Part shown: positions 22,101-35,800 of the stretch, piece after piece
How positions within the stretch are numbered: the stretch's first letter is position 1
How the letters are laid out: each line of letters opens with the position of its first letter
Assembly (NCBI RefSeq): GCF_001949145.1
Contig: NW_019091450.1
Coordinates: 510,982 to 574,981, forward strand
DNA from: Acanthaster planci
Lineage: Eukaryota; Echinodermata; Asteroidea; Valvatida; Acanthasteridae
Direction of reading: 5' to 3'
Length of the DNA: 64,000 nucleotides
Made by a program: the position numbers and the translations under genes
Notes under the pieces: model-generated
The model's input: only the letters and a program-made list of their open reading frames with translations
What the model was told of the DNA's origin: nothing
Database searches by the model: none

Positions 22101-24990
22101 CGAGGTGTATATGGCCTGTACCTACTTCGGCCTACTCATTACTACGCCAATTAAAAAAGTTTCAAATTGGTTTTCAAACAGAAAAGGCCCCCACTCCCAC
22201 TTCAAGTAAAGAAAACAAACTTTTACCTTACGCGCCTCTACTTTGAAACAGCGCCACCTCGTGCTGGATGGTGTTCATTCCCGATGCGATGAATGCATGA
22301 GAAGCTGAAAAGTGAAGGACCTGGTAGAATACTGCACTTGCATTGTGTCATCGTCGAAGGCAGTTTTGCTATGTAACAAAAGTACAAAACATCTTACTCA
22401 TCCACATCACAGGACAACAGTAGCATTTGTTCCACAGTGGCACACCGTACAACTACCTCCATGCGTACAAGTTCACTGTTGCTGCGACGGGACACCTACC
22501 CAGACAACTACCTATGGTGGCCCTGAGATGCCATCACATATCGCAAATATCTTGCAAATAGTATTGCAAATGCCTTTGCGAGTTTTTGTTGCATACTGTG
22601 CTTCATAGTTTATTCTACCGGGCTATTTTTCAAGAAACTAAATAGAGGGTTCAAAGATGTTTTGAGATTGTGGCAATGAAATTTTTCTTAAATCACATTA
22701 AGGAAACACGACTTGAAAAGGCTATAACTGTGGCCTTTGTCGGATTTTTAAAGAAAACTACACGGGGAAGCTTCCAAGCTGATTGGAGAGACGTCCCCTC
22801 TAAGAATTGGCAATGAAGCCATTTTCCCAAAGGTAAATACATGGTGTATCCCCAGACTGCTGTGCAGTAAAAAAAATAGAACAGCAAAAGTACCCCAAAC
22901 AAACACACACAAAAAAAACAAACAAGATTAGCTTCCACCGAAGCTTTCATTTCTTGAACATGTGCATGCAGAAAAGTAGTCAGGTACTGACTTATGTAGT
23001 CTGTGCACTTCGTTGGCACACACACACAGCAACCACAACCTGCATCCAACCACTCTCATACAAATGGAAGGGTGGAATTATCCCAAGACCCTCCAGCTTC
23101 TTGAAAAATAAGCTGGTAGAAATATGCAGTCTCTGCAACAAACTTTTGATGAAGCAGGTGACAAAACTTGCCACATCGCAAATGTCAGCAAAGACATTCG
23201 CTGTAATAAATTATTTAGTAGCACAAATTCTTTGCAAAAATATTTGTGATATAATTGGAGACGTTGCAACTATATGTAAAGATATCTGTAATGTCCGTTC
23301 AGGGCCACCATATTTGTCAGTTCAGGCAGAAAAAACAATTGTATGGCATCATGTACAGTATACACTGTACATGTAGTAACAAAACTGCTGTGGCCTCGTT
23401 CCTCCACGCCATTGTATGCAACTGATTTACAGCATTATCAAGGTTCAGTAACAGCAATGAAGTTAACAGCAACAAACCACAACCCTATAAAACAGTACAT
23501 GTACAGTAGTGTTAACACATGTCAGTAACATACGTCTACACTGCTTTAGTAATGCAAACATATGCATGCACAACAGTAAATTTCAGGAAGTGCTGCACCA
23601 ACAGCAGTAATAGCTAGTGTTATGGAGCAGCAAAGCAGCAGCAAGAGGCTAGCAGCCGTTAATTAATTTTGTATGCCTGGAAGGAATTTGGGGGGCGGAG
23701 GTGATATGGCACACCATAATTAGGTGGGGGAAGGTGGAGTCTTGGCAATTATTCCTACATACACACATGTACATGTTGGGCATGATTGGCCGATTCTGCG
23801 TGAAATCTCTCACAACCTTGATTGGAGAAGAAAGGCAATTGACCGACGACAGGATTACCGACAAATCGTGCACAAGCCTCGGATGGACCGAATGGACAAA
23901 CGCATACCTGCCATTGTGCTAATTTTGCTTTTAAAAAATTGTTCATGACATAACTGTACGTTTACCTCAACAACTAAATCTACAGCTAGTCACGGGCCGA
24001 TCAAGCATACAATGGAATGGGGCAGTGCCAGCGTTAATGAAAGGGGAAGGGCCAACGAAGGCAGTGGTGTAGATTTGTGCCGGAAAGTGGGGGATGGGCA
24101 ATGGAGAAAGGTGGGGGGGCGGGGGGTCGACACAATATGATTCTATATAGAGGTTGATGTTCATGGTACTGATGTACATCTATCATATGTATTCCAAATG
24201 GAAGATTTATGGTTTTTTTAAATTTGTCAAGTTGGAAGTCTGAAAAATTCTTCACAATTCACTATAATTTTTTTGCACACCACAAAAAAGTGTGGAGGGG
24301 GGGATGATTCAATAGCCCATCCCCCACCAGAAGTGGGGGGATATGCCCATGACCAGAGGTGAGGCCAAACATACAACAAACATAGGCATATCTTTCATGA
24401 TGACTCTTTCCAGAGCTGATTAAACATTTTGACTTGTTAAAAACATGTTGGGGGGAAGGGGAAACCCCTACCAATAAAGGGAGGGGGCATGCCTCTCTCT
24501 CTGGATCTGCTACTCCACCATGAGTGCACCCCACCTTCAACACATCCAATCCATTACAAGAGGGCATTTCTCCATCTACTCACCAGATCACCGCCATCAG
24601 TGTGCCAAGTTGGAGAAGTGTGAACTGCGTGCGTATGCCCACCTTGGGGGAGGGACACAAACCACTGTAAATGTACACATTTGTAACCTCACTCACCGAT
24701 TCTGTATCTTGATTGGCCAAGAGCCAGTTATTGGCATCAGCTGTCAGGCTCTTCATGGGCAAAGGAACTATACCCATAGCAACCAAAGTATTATATCCAC
24801 AGACACCAACAGCAGAACAATTTTCGAAGTGGGGGGGGGTGTTGTTAAACCATCAGGCATCAGCCATTAATAGCTCGACCCGCTGAGCCCCACCCCCATA
24901 GGACCTGCAAAAAGTCTGGGGGGGGGTCGGCCTCCCAGTCAGTTGAAAATCAACCCCCCCTTCTGCAGCAGTGCCTGCAGAGACCAAAGA
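19200..24990. other. Gene-free stretch
   Basis: No gene was recognised on either strand. It contains a 32-bp two-copy tandem repeat at 21851-21914 (TTGGCCCCAACGAAACC), GT and G-rich runs near 21300, a CA run near 23020, several TACATGTA-type palindromes and G-rich tracts between 24090 and 24930. Confidence 0.5.
21851..21914. repeat. 32-bp tandem repeat, two copies
   Basis: TTGGCCCCAACGAAACC begins at 21851 and again at 21883, and the sequence after it is alike in both copies (AAGGGCGCC and AAGGGCACC). Confidence 0.7.
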
Positions 24991-24993
24991 CTA

Positions 24994-25166
24994 CAGTTGA
25001 ACCTTGTCAGTAAGGGCACTGTGAATAGATTGTTCTGCCTGCAAGGAAATCTGTAGATCCCAATTTTTTTGTTTTTCATTGTTTTCATTCCTGATAATGC
25101 CAGTTTCCTGTTGTAACAAGGTAATCTGCAAAGTCTGAAGGACCTCTTCTTAATGAGGTCCAACTG
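24994..25166. mobile_element. Pogo/Tigger-like MITE, copy 1
   Basis: The element begins CAGTTGAACCTTGTCAGTAA and ends TTAATGAGGTCCAACTG, an imperfect terminal inverted repeat. It is flanked on both sides by TA, as expected for Tc1/pogo-type insertion. Ends of the form CAGTTGAACCTCGTTA are known from pogo/Tigger elements. It has no transposase. Confidence 0.6.
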
Positions 25167-25762
25167 TATACACATAACTTTCAACATTGCGCTAAAACAC
25201 GTGCGCATTGTGAGTATGCGCATTCTAAAGTGTAAGTGCTACAGAGCTGGGTTCAGACATTTCGTGAAACGGTAGTTTGGGAAAGTGCTGGTAAATTTTG
25301 AACTACATTGTAGCTTCTCATCCAACTAGCCATTCCATTCTTATGCATTACGATCGTATAAATTATTTAACACCTAAATTAAGCAGAATCTGTGGGGCAG
25401 GTGATATAAACCAAATACGGACAGATGTGTCTCATGGTGTAGTCAAACTAGCCTCCCTTGGTCGGGGTGAAGCTATGGGGGGTGGGGAATGTGCCCCCCC
25501 ATGCACTCTCCACTAAAACACGGACGACTGGATACGTGTATTGAACAAGACTAATAAAAGCTTGCCCTCGAAACACCACACCACGGAAAGCTGGTGCCCC
25601 CCCACTAGTAAAATCCTAGCTATGCCACTGCCGTGGATGATCCATGTTACTCTTGGTTTTGTCTCGAGAAAGTTGAATGCTCCACAGATCAGCCTGAGAG
25701 GCTCGGGTGCTACACCATTCCAAGCAGTTAATAATTGTACAATACGGGATACATTGCATGTA

Positions 25763-25932
25763 CAGTCAATCGAACCTCATTAATAAGAGCAGTTAAAATA
25801 ACATTCTGCTTACAGCAAGGAAATTTTCTAGTCCAAATTCTTTGTTTTCATTCCTGACAGTAAATACAAGGCTCCTGCGATAACAAGATAACCTGTCCAT
25901 CCAAGGAACCTCTTACTAACGAGATTCAATTG
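25763..25932. mobile_element. Pogo/Tigger-like MITE, copy 2
   Basis: It begins CAGTCAATCGAACCTCATTA and ends ACTAACGAGATTCAATTG, flanked by TA. Its interior shares blocks with copy 1 (CAAGGAAAT, TTTTCATTCCTGA, TAACAAG). Non-coding. Confidence 0.55.
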
Positions 25933-25939
25933 TACATGT

Positions 25940-28900
25940 GAGCAAATGTATACATGTGTGTACATGCTGTGTGTCGGGAGTGGAGTTGTCAAAAACGTCG
26001 CCACTTTGCGCAGGCACACTTGACGGATGACCCAAATTTACAGCATCGCCCAGCCATATCAGCGTCGCCCTTTGTAACATCCCTACATCGTCACAAAAAA
26101 AACACCAAAGGTCACGCACCTTGTGTTCCACTATGCAAGCCACAGGCAACATAATCAGTGTGCCCTTTCTTTTAATACCAATAAACCTTATCGCTACAAG
26201 TACTTCGTAACATGTGATCGAAGAAAACTTAACTCTGTCTGCTCATAGGATAACCACCGACGGTGTATTTTATAAGGTGTCTAAAAAAGCCTGACATCCC
26301 TCTAGTAGAAAAGCAAACGCGGGGAAACACTACAGTGTCATCGAGTATGATCATGCAAGAACTAAAGGGTTGTGAAAACTGGGTTTCCCGCAAGAAAGAC
26401 CTACATTAAGAGACTTGCATTAATTTCAATATTCTGTGCATAATATGGGTAGACTGTGATGGACCCTACGATGCATGCAGCGTTCCCGGCACAGCTCCTT
26501 GGAATTGTGGCCCACAGAGATGGCAGCGGGTCCGGCTGCCACATGAATTCAATGTGCGTGCGGTCAGAGCCAACATCGGCACGCTACAAATTAGCAGGTC
26601 CATACTAGGCACATGTACATGCATTGGAAAGTTATCACGCGGAGACATGTACGTGTGCTCGTCCACATGTACATGTAGGCTCCATGTGGATATTATTAAA
26701 TGTACACGTGGGTCATTCCATGAGGCTGGGACACAATTTGTGACGGTGTCCTTGTTACATGGGTAACTTTTATCACCTGTCATGACCTGTAGAGTAGGTC
26801 ATTCACTCTTTTTGAATTAACACACACCTCTGTTTTCAGCCTTGCAAGATGTATAATTTGGAATCCACCTGCAGGGAAACAGCTATTCATTTTAACGAGA
26901 CCCACTTAACAAAGGACATCGTCAAAAATTGTGCCCCAACGTCACGGAATGACCCAAATGTACGTACATGTGGATGTACAAATCTGGAAGCACACGAGCT
27001 GCAAGTACCTAAAACTAAAATGCAAATCTACACGGATTCTATTACATAAAAAAAATTCCAACAGAAGCTGCAGGTGAAATTCCCTTACAATTCTTTCTAG
27101 CCAGTTTTTATGCAATTCCTAAGTGCCCACTGAAGACTTCCACTACTAACCTTACCTGGCCCAATTTGGTTTACACAAATGGCACCATCCTTGGACTAGT
27201 GCTGTGTACATGGTGTAGGTATACTGTAATTTATAATGCCTCGGAAGTAAACTTGTCCCAGTCCACCCCAAGATCCAACTTGACACTTGCATAAGACTAC
27301 ATAAACATTAAATTCGTTACTTTTCATCTTTCTCAGTTACAACATGATTTAGATTAAGGATTAGCTAGTAATCTGAATTAAAATTAGCTCGGTAAATCAT
27401 TTAATACATTGGATGAGAGAGAAAAAAAATAAAGCTGTCAAATATTACAAAACTATTAACGTAAAAACTACATGAAACACCTCTTTTCAAAGTCCACTCC
27501 ATTCTCTTCATAATTGTTTCTTGAGTAATTGATGGCAGGCCTGTTACTACTAAATTCACAGGGCAGAAAATTATTTATTGATTAGCAAAAATTCTGCAAG
27601 ATGTTCCTGCAGAAATTGTTTCTCTTTACACATCTGCAGTGTGCATTTAGCACAGCCAACAAGCCTTTGGGACACAATTTGAATGTACAATTGTACTTGT
27701 AACTGCTACTGTCAACGATGAAACAATATTTCCCTCGATAGCATGAAGCCTATACACGTGTAGCCCAGAACTTTAAGCAAGGTTGCTTTCATTATCAAGT
27801 GCTGCCATTAATGAAATTCAAGCATTACCATATCAGCCTTTGCATTTAACATGATCAGTCAGGTATGATTTAAATTACTAGTAAATATTGTCAAATTGTG
27901 CACGCGTAGTTATGGCATCAATTAAAATCTGCTCTTCTTTTGCACTTGGAGCAAAACTTGATTCTCACATGGATAAAAGGTCGGTGACAGAGTAACTTTC
28001 AGTGGAATGGATAATTCACTTGGACATGCTTAAAATGAGAAACATGTAACTGGCTTTTTTTTTAAACAGCAAGTGATAATTAGTTTTGGAGAAGTCCTGA
28101 GTTAAACCAATGCGGTCCAGCACTGCCTTGTGGCTAAGATCATCCCATTACAGCACTGGAACCAAGCGAAAAGAAAAAAAATAACACACAGTGGAATGTC
28201 CAGAAATAGTAGACATACCTCTGACCAGGAGTATGGTGAACACACGGCCTAGCCATGAACCATGTACTGTACATACACATGCACTGTACTTTGGCATTCA
28301 GTGCATGCATATGCAAAGTTTGTTCAGACAACATAACTCCATAGACAGAGGAAAATGTAAGATCTCAGATCTTTGTTTCGCTTTGTTATGCATGACTGAT
28401 AACACAGGGTTTCTGATACAACAGGGTAATTTGTCAATTCCACAGTGTTCCAAAGGACCTTGTTCAAAGACAAATGTAATGTGAGACCGAGTATGGTGCA
28501 CGTACACAGTGCATGTACATGTACATATGAATACTGTGGCCACGTACATGTGCATGGAGTGCAAGATTGTGTGTGTTGTTAAGGGACCAACTCCAAAACA
28601 CCCACGCATGACCGCACACACCACGGCAAATAACCTGGCCCTATTATGGAAGCACCATGCTGTGGTCTGACTAAGGAAAGTGGAATTATGGTTTCACAAG
28701 CCATTTAGTTTTTCTTTTCTCCAAGTCTTTTTCTCGTCTGCAGACTATTCTGTTCTCTTTCCCAGACATGACTGATAAATAATTTTTTCGTTTTTCAAAA
28801 AGATCAACACATTTCTCCACAATTTGTTTCTTGCACAATTTGATGTAGTTCATTTCCATAAATGTCTCGTTTATTCAGTACTAGTTCCAACAAGATCTAT

Positions 28901-31900
28901 GCAGACTATGCAGACTGCGTAAAATCAGGCCACATCCTGTAGGCACGTAGGCCTGAGTAAATACTATGTGTTTATTTTATCATGTCACACTGAGCTCATT
29001 CATTAGTTTTCTATTTCTCTCTCTCTCTCTGGGGTGGTGTCATTTCGATTAGAACTGAATCTTCCTGGTTTTTTTATTTTCATTTTTAAAGAACAAAACA
29101 ATTAATATCCGCCTCCAGTCATGCATGCCTGATGACAATTGTTAAATTCTAAAATTCCTGGACAAGTACATGTGTGCATTCAAGCACAGGTCTATTTTTC
29201 AGACAACCTAGACATGATACACAAATTTCCCCCTATTCTTGGCCCTAAGTTGATTAATTTTTTTTAGTTTACATTTTAAGTCATGATTCGGATAAAATAA
29301 ATGCTGCAAATTCTAACACTTGACTGGTTGTTACAATAATATGGGTGCCCCTGCATGTGTGATGCAGTCCCTCCCTAAGTACATGGAAAAAGTTTGGTCT
29401 TCATTTACTTTACGGTGACGGCGAATAGGCAAAAGCGATGATTTTGAGTCACAGTGGTGTTCCAATGGGTTTCAAAGTCCATTGGCTTTAACCTGTAACT
29501 AAGCAAAAAGCAATGGCCGATTGTGGCAATACAGGTTGCAATTTGCTGCGGCGACATTTTTCCTGCATTGACTTGTTTGTTTTCCAATCAGGAAATTCAT
29601 TTAATAGGTGCTGGCTGTTGAGAGATGGCTTTAGTTTTTTTGGTTAGTGACCCCTTTTTCAATGGGTCTTGCTTTTCTTTCATAGCTAACAAACTGAAGG
29701 TTACTCCTACCTAAATAGATTGAAAAAATGCTTTGGGATTTGAAAAATGAAACAGTGAACAGTATTTTTCCGGTTGGCCAGCAGTGAGTTTCACCTTGAT
29801 GTAGTAACTGGTAAAAACAAAAGTACCAAATTTGTAGATGGCCGATGTGAAGCAACGAAATGCTGACAACAGAAATAATTGCCTACCACTTTTGAATTGT
29901 CCCTCAACTGAAATCCTACTGAGGGTTAGGTCATGACAAAACTTGGCAAGGTCATGGAAGTACATTCCATTCGACTTTTTTGTTCTGTTTTTTCCTTTTC
30001 CTGCTCACCGGTTGCTTGATACTGGAACCCGGATGTACCATTTGCATGAGATTACATGTGTGGCCCTCCATTTCCTGGTGCAGCTTATGCGGGAGTGGCC
30101 CGACCTACAGTAAACAGTTGAAAATATTCTTTATTTCCTTCTAGCTGAACCGGCTCCTAAATTCAGAGTGTACTGTGATGGCAGACTTCACAATGACAGT
30201 GCTGTTACACTGTACCTCTGCATGCCACAGACAGGGCTATGGCCGCATGCACACTCACAAATTTAATTTCGAGTCGTCTTCATTTCTGTGGAATGGATAA
30301 GTTGGCCAGCGGCCACATCGTTCTGAAGTGTTGTTACCTTTTGGGGCTAGATGGAATTTGGTTTGAAGCTGGGACTTTGAACTGCAAAAGAAACACAAAA
30401 GGGCTGAATTTTGAACACAAGCGATTCACAATGCAGTGCGCCACCAAGAGATTTGTCATGAAGTGGTGATCCATCCCAGCGCATTGTAATTTAGGCACAG
30501 CCGAATGTATTCAAAACTGCGCAATGGCAACTTATTTTTTGATTTCCAGTGCGTACAATTCACCGTTAGTTAAGGGTATCGATCACTGAATTGCAATGAG
30601 GGCTCAAGTTTTAAAGTAATGCACAGTAGCGCTACAGTAATGGCAATCGGTATTCTTGAAAGTTGTGTGGAGTGTGCATGTGACTCACACAGCGTGCATG
30701 CGACTTACAGAGGATCTCAGGCCTAATTATGCAAATGGCCCTTTGTTGTGACCAATTACAATCATCAGTCCAACTGGATGATACCGGGAATTCCAAACAG
30801 TCAGAATGCCCCCCTGGCATGCATCAAGTGACCTTTTCGTCGACTGCTGGTGTCCAGTTCCCATTCCAAAGGTGTCCAACCCGGTCACTGGTGTAGTCCG
30901 TGCCCATTCGTAGCCGTCTCTTGGGATGTTCTCTCATCTTTTGCTGGTGCTTTGTGTGCCCTCTGGTAGGCAGAAATGGGAACATCTGCGTGGTTGCTGG
31001 TTGTGACGTGTGTGTGTGTAGAGTGTACACAGTCAACATCATTGGGGGTGATCCAAAGTTTGGTGACACAGAAACAGAAGGGATGGCTCCTGTTGCCCAG
31101 GGAGGAGTTTGGCTGTGTTTGCTGTTCGGATAGACGGTGGGGTCCAGAGTCCATTGTTGAGGGGTGGGGTGAACATATCCATGCCTGATAGGGTTAGCAC
31201 AAAGCTTGAGCGAGTAAGTACAATATCTTCTGCAGTCCCGAAATGGACCTGACAAGGAACTTGATTTTTGAAGTGGGTGTCCCCAGCAGAACAGCTTTAG
31301 GAACCAAAAACAAGCAGCAGGCAGTTCTGAATTTGTTGTCTTTTGTAAACGACTGGCATGCATTCTTTCCAGCACTTTTGGTCAGGCCATGTTGCAATAC
31401 ACACGAGGCCCAAAGTTCCTGGTTCTCAGAAAACCGGGTCAGGCAGTCTTTTCTTTCCTTTTCACCGACCGCAACAAGTCCCAGCAGCAGCAGCAGCGGA
31501 TGGCTGCCCACGATAGTTCCTCCAGGCAGTTTCCTCCTTTGAGCCACGGACCGCTTAGGCAGCGGAATAAATGGCTTCTGGCTTGCCACAGCCCCGGCGA
31601 AATGGAGGGCTGTGGCTTGAGCGAGGGGTGCACTGTAGATGTTTCTAAGGGGGGTGCAACTGAGGGGCTTGACAACTGGCCCTGCATGCCAAATTTGTAA
31701 GAAAACCTGTCCAGTCCACACTTAGGCAGCAAGTGGAAGATGCGTCATCACAGGCGGGACGACTTGCGCTCGTTTCGGTCCATTCCCTGGCAAAGCATGC
31801 AGTGGCGGTTCTGGGCTAGCATGTGTGAATTTCGGAATTTGGTATAGCTGCAGTCAAGCATGTCTAGCACTTTTCGGGGGGAGCACTGAATTGGTTCACG

Positions 31901-32389
31901 ACAGACAGCAATGGAACTTTCGCAAGGAGTTCAAATTAACACCATGGATTCATCGGAAGACCAGAATGACCCAGTTGGACTGGTCTGTATGCTTTGCCAT
32001 GATCCAACCCCCAAAACCATAGACGCATAAAGCAAGTCCGAAACCGTCGTTTGTCTTTTTCATGAGGTGAAGTCTCTGTTATCCAAAATTAGAGCATGTT
32101 CGTTCGGGGGCTGACTGCACAAAATGAATAATGCATGAAGTTACAAGCAACAGCATCTCCAACCACGTGTCATTTTTTTAAAGCATTTTGTTTTTCTGGA
32201 GCACTGAGGAAGGGGCGTACGTAGTGATTTGACTGCAGTAAATGGCAAAGTTCCAGTTGAAGGGGGGGATGGGGCGGGGCATTCCATCTGATTCAGAAGC
32301 AAGTTTCTGAAACTTGTTTTTAAAACCCGGCTGGGACGAAAGTTACTCGTTACAAAATGCCAAAAAGAGAGGAGTGGGGAGAAGCGGGG
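25940..32389. other. Gene-poor stretch between MITE copy 2 and the profilin stop
   Basis: No gene was recognised. Two long overlapping open stretches on the minus strand (30824-31375 and 31194-31721) show no family motifs. They lie downstream of profilin on its strand, where a 3' untranslated region could be. TACATGTA-type palindromes are dense around 26600-26700 and 28500-28560. A short CT run lies near 29015-29030. Confidence 0.4.
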
Positions 32390-32812
32390 TTACATGCCCA
32401 AACTCTCCAAGTATTCTGCGATGACGCCTACAGCTTTGTTGGTGTTTCCTTGCTGGCCCCCTTCCGGGCAATGCGCCAGGACCAAGGCCGTCTTTGAAGA
32501 TTGGATGGAGAGAGCCCCGTCACCCTTTTTCTTAGCGTACACACATTTTTTATCCTCCTCCCGCAGGAACTGAAACTTGACACCCTCAGCCCTAACGCCG
32601 CCAGCCATGAACGTCGTGAAATCTTTGGCCTTGAAGGCTCGGGCGATGTTGGCCGCCTCGTCCGGGGTCAGCTTGAGCGCATTCGCGTGGCCGTCGGTCG
32701 TCCACTTGGCGCCGCCATCGATGCCGATGATCGCACACTTGTCGACATGAGCGTTGCCGCCTGAATCTTTGCTCTGGGCGATCAGGTTATCGAGGTACGA
32801 ATCCCACGACAT
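32390..32812 (-). CDS. PFN: Profilin
   Basis: The complete coding sequence is 140 residues in one exon. Profilin binds actin monomers, promotes ADP-to-ATP exchange on actin, and binds poly-proline ligands such as formins, in the cytoplasm. The start at 32812 gives MSWDSYLDNL, the usual profilin beginning. An in-frame ATG at 32899 would add 29 unrelated residues and is rejected. IIGIDGGAKWTTDGHANALK, YQFLREED-like FQFLREEDKKCVYAKKKG and the C-terminal HCPEGGQQGNTNKAVGVIAE are all present. The C-terminal end resembles echinoderm profilins as I recall them, which is my main clue to the organism. Conserved Trp and Tyr residues at both ends, which form the poly-proline groove in this family, are retained. 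No internal intron is present, unlike vertebrate profilin genes. Either this lineage lacks introns here or the gene is a functional retrocopy. Confidence 0.93.
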   Translation of the reverse strand: MSWDSYLDNLIAQSKDSGGNAHVDKCAIIGIDGGAKWTTDGHANALKLTPDEAANIARAFKAKDFTTFMAGGVRAEGVKFQFLREEDKKCVYAKKKGDGALSIQSSKTALVLAHCPEGGQQGNTNKAVGVIAEYLESLGM

Positions 32813-35800
32813 CTTCCCAGGCTTACCAGTCAATGTCCACCTGTCGAAAGGGACGAAAATTGGGCTAAATGTTCCGATTAAATTTGGCTGAATCTCCACC
32901 CTACTTGCCCGTGAATGCTGCCACAGTTAGATTTCCCAATATCCGTGTGCAATTCAGCGCATGTGCACGTTTACCGGACAAAATGGAGCCCCACCCATAA
33001 TGCATTCCGAAGACTATGGAGAGCCTCTACGTCTAAATAGCATAGCAGCTTTTGCGGTGTGGGCGGCCAGCGTGATCGGCCTGAATTCAGTCCTCTAAGA
33101 ATTTGTTTTAAGGCAAAAACTTTAAAATTGTCCAATATTAGGGATCATCCTTTTTATTTTACCCATTCGTGAGGGTTCAAAACGTACTCTTTACTGTTTG
33201 CCCCCAAAGCGCATGCTGAAAGGGATTATGGCTGATCGACATTTTGGTTTATGAAAGCTGCAGAAATCTAAATGGACTTTTAACCATCCCCTCTTAAAGA
33301 ACATTTTTGAGGCTTGTGAAAAAGGACGAAAAATTAAATACCTCTTGCTCTTAGTAAGTTGCAGGTTGATGACATTGCCATTGTTTTTATATAATTGGAC
33401 CTTAACCCGAAGTTTTCATGAAAATGACCACTGTGAAAACATTGAAAAATTGAGACATTTTTGCTAGCCGTCTCTTGGATGCATGGGCATCTTCTCGATC
33501 GTGTGGGGGGGCATCAACTTACACTTTTATTGTGCACACCATGTTTATTATCTTATTCCATTTATAAAACTCAAAAGGGGAAATCCTCGATTCATCAATT
33601 CCTTAGTATTTTGTTTTGCTTAAAACATGGAGGGGACATTCGATACAGTGTCCCCCATACCAAATTCATGGGGGGGGGGTGACATGTCCCCCAGTCCCTC
33701 CCCCCCCCCGGATTTCCGTCCACTGGATGTATTTCCAAAACCAACCTTCAACTTACGTGTAACTCACTCATCCAAGAAATGGTAGGATGTTCTCTGACTG
33801 AATTGCTCTATCACCCCACCCCCCCATTAAAAAAATAACATAAAATAAAATAAAAAAATGCATTTAATACCACAAAAAGTTTGGGGTTCCCCTTTCGAGG
33901 GTTTACAATGTGAGCATACAAGTGGGAATTTGGAACACCAATTCTTTCTTATGCGCAGTACTGTTAAACGCAAATTCATCTCCGATTTGTTTGATTGGCG
34001 CGCCGTACATTCTTATCCTCCGCACGTAACTGTCTGCAGATTATGATGTAAATTTAACATTCAGAATGGTAGCCAGTGGCACAGGGTACCAGCTAATTCT
34101 GCGGTTAGTACTAGCAACCCCGTCCCTGAACACTTTCTGTGACTGACTTACTTAAAAGCCCTGGGGACAAAGTTTAATGATCTCATTAATACTCACTTGT
34201 GTTACACGCATGTGCTTTCGTTTGAGCTCGTCCCCACGCGTGCTGGATTGGGCTAATTCCTTCTGGCGGCCGTGGATGACGTATTTCTTTCAAATACTCA
34301 TCCGTGCGCGAGGGTTGCACGACACCAAGTAAGCACCCATAGAACAGTGCAAAATCGGACCGAAAGAGCGCCGCCTGTTGACTCTCGTGAAGAGTTGGCC
34401 TCCATTTTTTTCACTGGAAGTTGAGGATTATGGCCAGAAGATTACTTTTCGTTTCAATTTCATGGGGGTTAGCCATGAAAATATATTTTCATTCGCCTTT
34501 GAACGAAGATACCCCCAAAATTGCAGTAAAACTAAGCGCTCATTTCTGAATGTAGCCGCCCGCCTCTATCCAAAAAAGATCCGCAATTTGGGCTTTTAGT
34601 GAAAGAAACTCCGAACTGGAGACTATCAGTCCTAAATTCGGGATTGATAGAAATATTTCTATGATGCCTCCTGATTATGGCCTGTCTTATTGTAAAATCC
34701 CGTGGGATCACAAAATATTAATGAGCTCGCGCGCAGAAATACAACCATTTAGTGCACCCGAGGGATACAGTCAAGTAATTCAAGCCCCGTTGAAATAGTG
34801 TAAAATCAGCACTGTTCAGGGCCCAAAACACGCAAGCCAACGTCCCTGAGATTTCTGAAACACAAATGAAATTCTTGTCTGGTCACATGTCTTTCAATTT
34901 TTTTGTGGGTTAACCAATTACACTTTTAATTATTCCCACAAAACAAAATCACACCACCAAAAATGATTTTTCCGAAGTCTGATTGCAGCCATTTTTCAAG
35001 TGGCAACCCTCAACTTTCTTGCGCGCTAAGGACCATTTTTCAACCGTACTAAATAGTAGTTTTTAGCCATTCTGCTCTCATGTGAAAGCTCAAAGACCCA
35101 GGGAGTTGATCCCGGCAACGAGTTACACAAATCATCATTCTGGGGGCCAAACAATCCTCTTTTTCAAAAGATACTGGGGGCACTTTTAATGCTAATGAGC
35201 TGGTCAGAAATTCTCACTTGAACTAATGGTCTGCTGACCCCGAGGATGGAGGAGTAGCATTGTGAAATTACCCACAAGCGCTTGCGATGCATTTACTTCC
35301 ATCACAGAATTTTGTAAAGCGCATTGGCACATCCCAACCCAGAGCACTACAAGGAAATAAAATCGAGAGGAAACGTCTAGAAACCTGTGTATAACTGAAC
35401 TTTGAATTCAGTATACCACAAAATGCCAAAACGTTACTGTTTTCACAAAGATCGATGTTGTTTGCGAGCTTTGAAATACAAACGATTTGCTCAATGAAGG
35501 TTTGATCACGCTCGCAAATTTGAAATTTTCCTCATGAATAGCTGGTATTCGTTTGAAGTTACCAACCAAACTGCTACAGAAAAACAACGAGAAAGAAGGA
35601 TGGAGGACAGAAAAGGCCCAACTGATCACGAACATGTACAGTGGCAGGTCCCTTCGGGGGGTGGGCAGGGCCCCATGAAAGAAAAGAAAAGAATTGAGAT
35701 TTTATTTCGTATTTTTCTTACTTCCAAGAGCTCCCATGATGCATCGAGACAGTTATTATTATTATCACAATTAAATTAAATTTATATCACGGTCATTCCA

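Noticed and set aside
30824-31721. Two long overlapping minus-strand open frames (183 and 175 codons)
   Set aside because: They show no recognisable domain or protein-like motifs, overlap each other in different frames, and may lie in the profilin 3' untranslated region. Length alone is not enough.
32813-32899. N-terminal extension of profilin by 29 residues from an upstream in-frame ATG
   Set aside because: Profilins begin at MSW. The extension has no similarity to the family and is probably 5' untranslated sequence.
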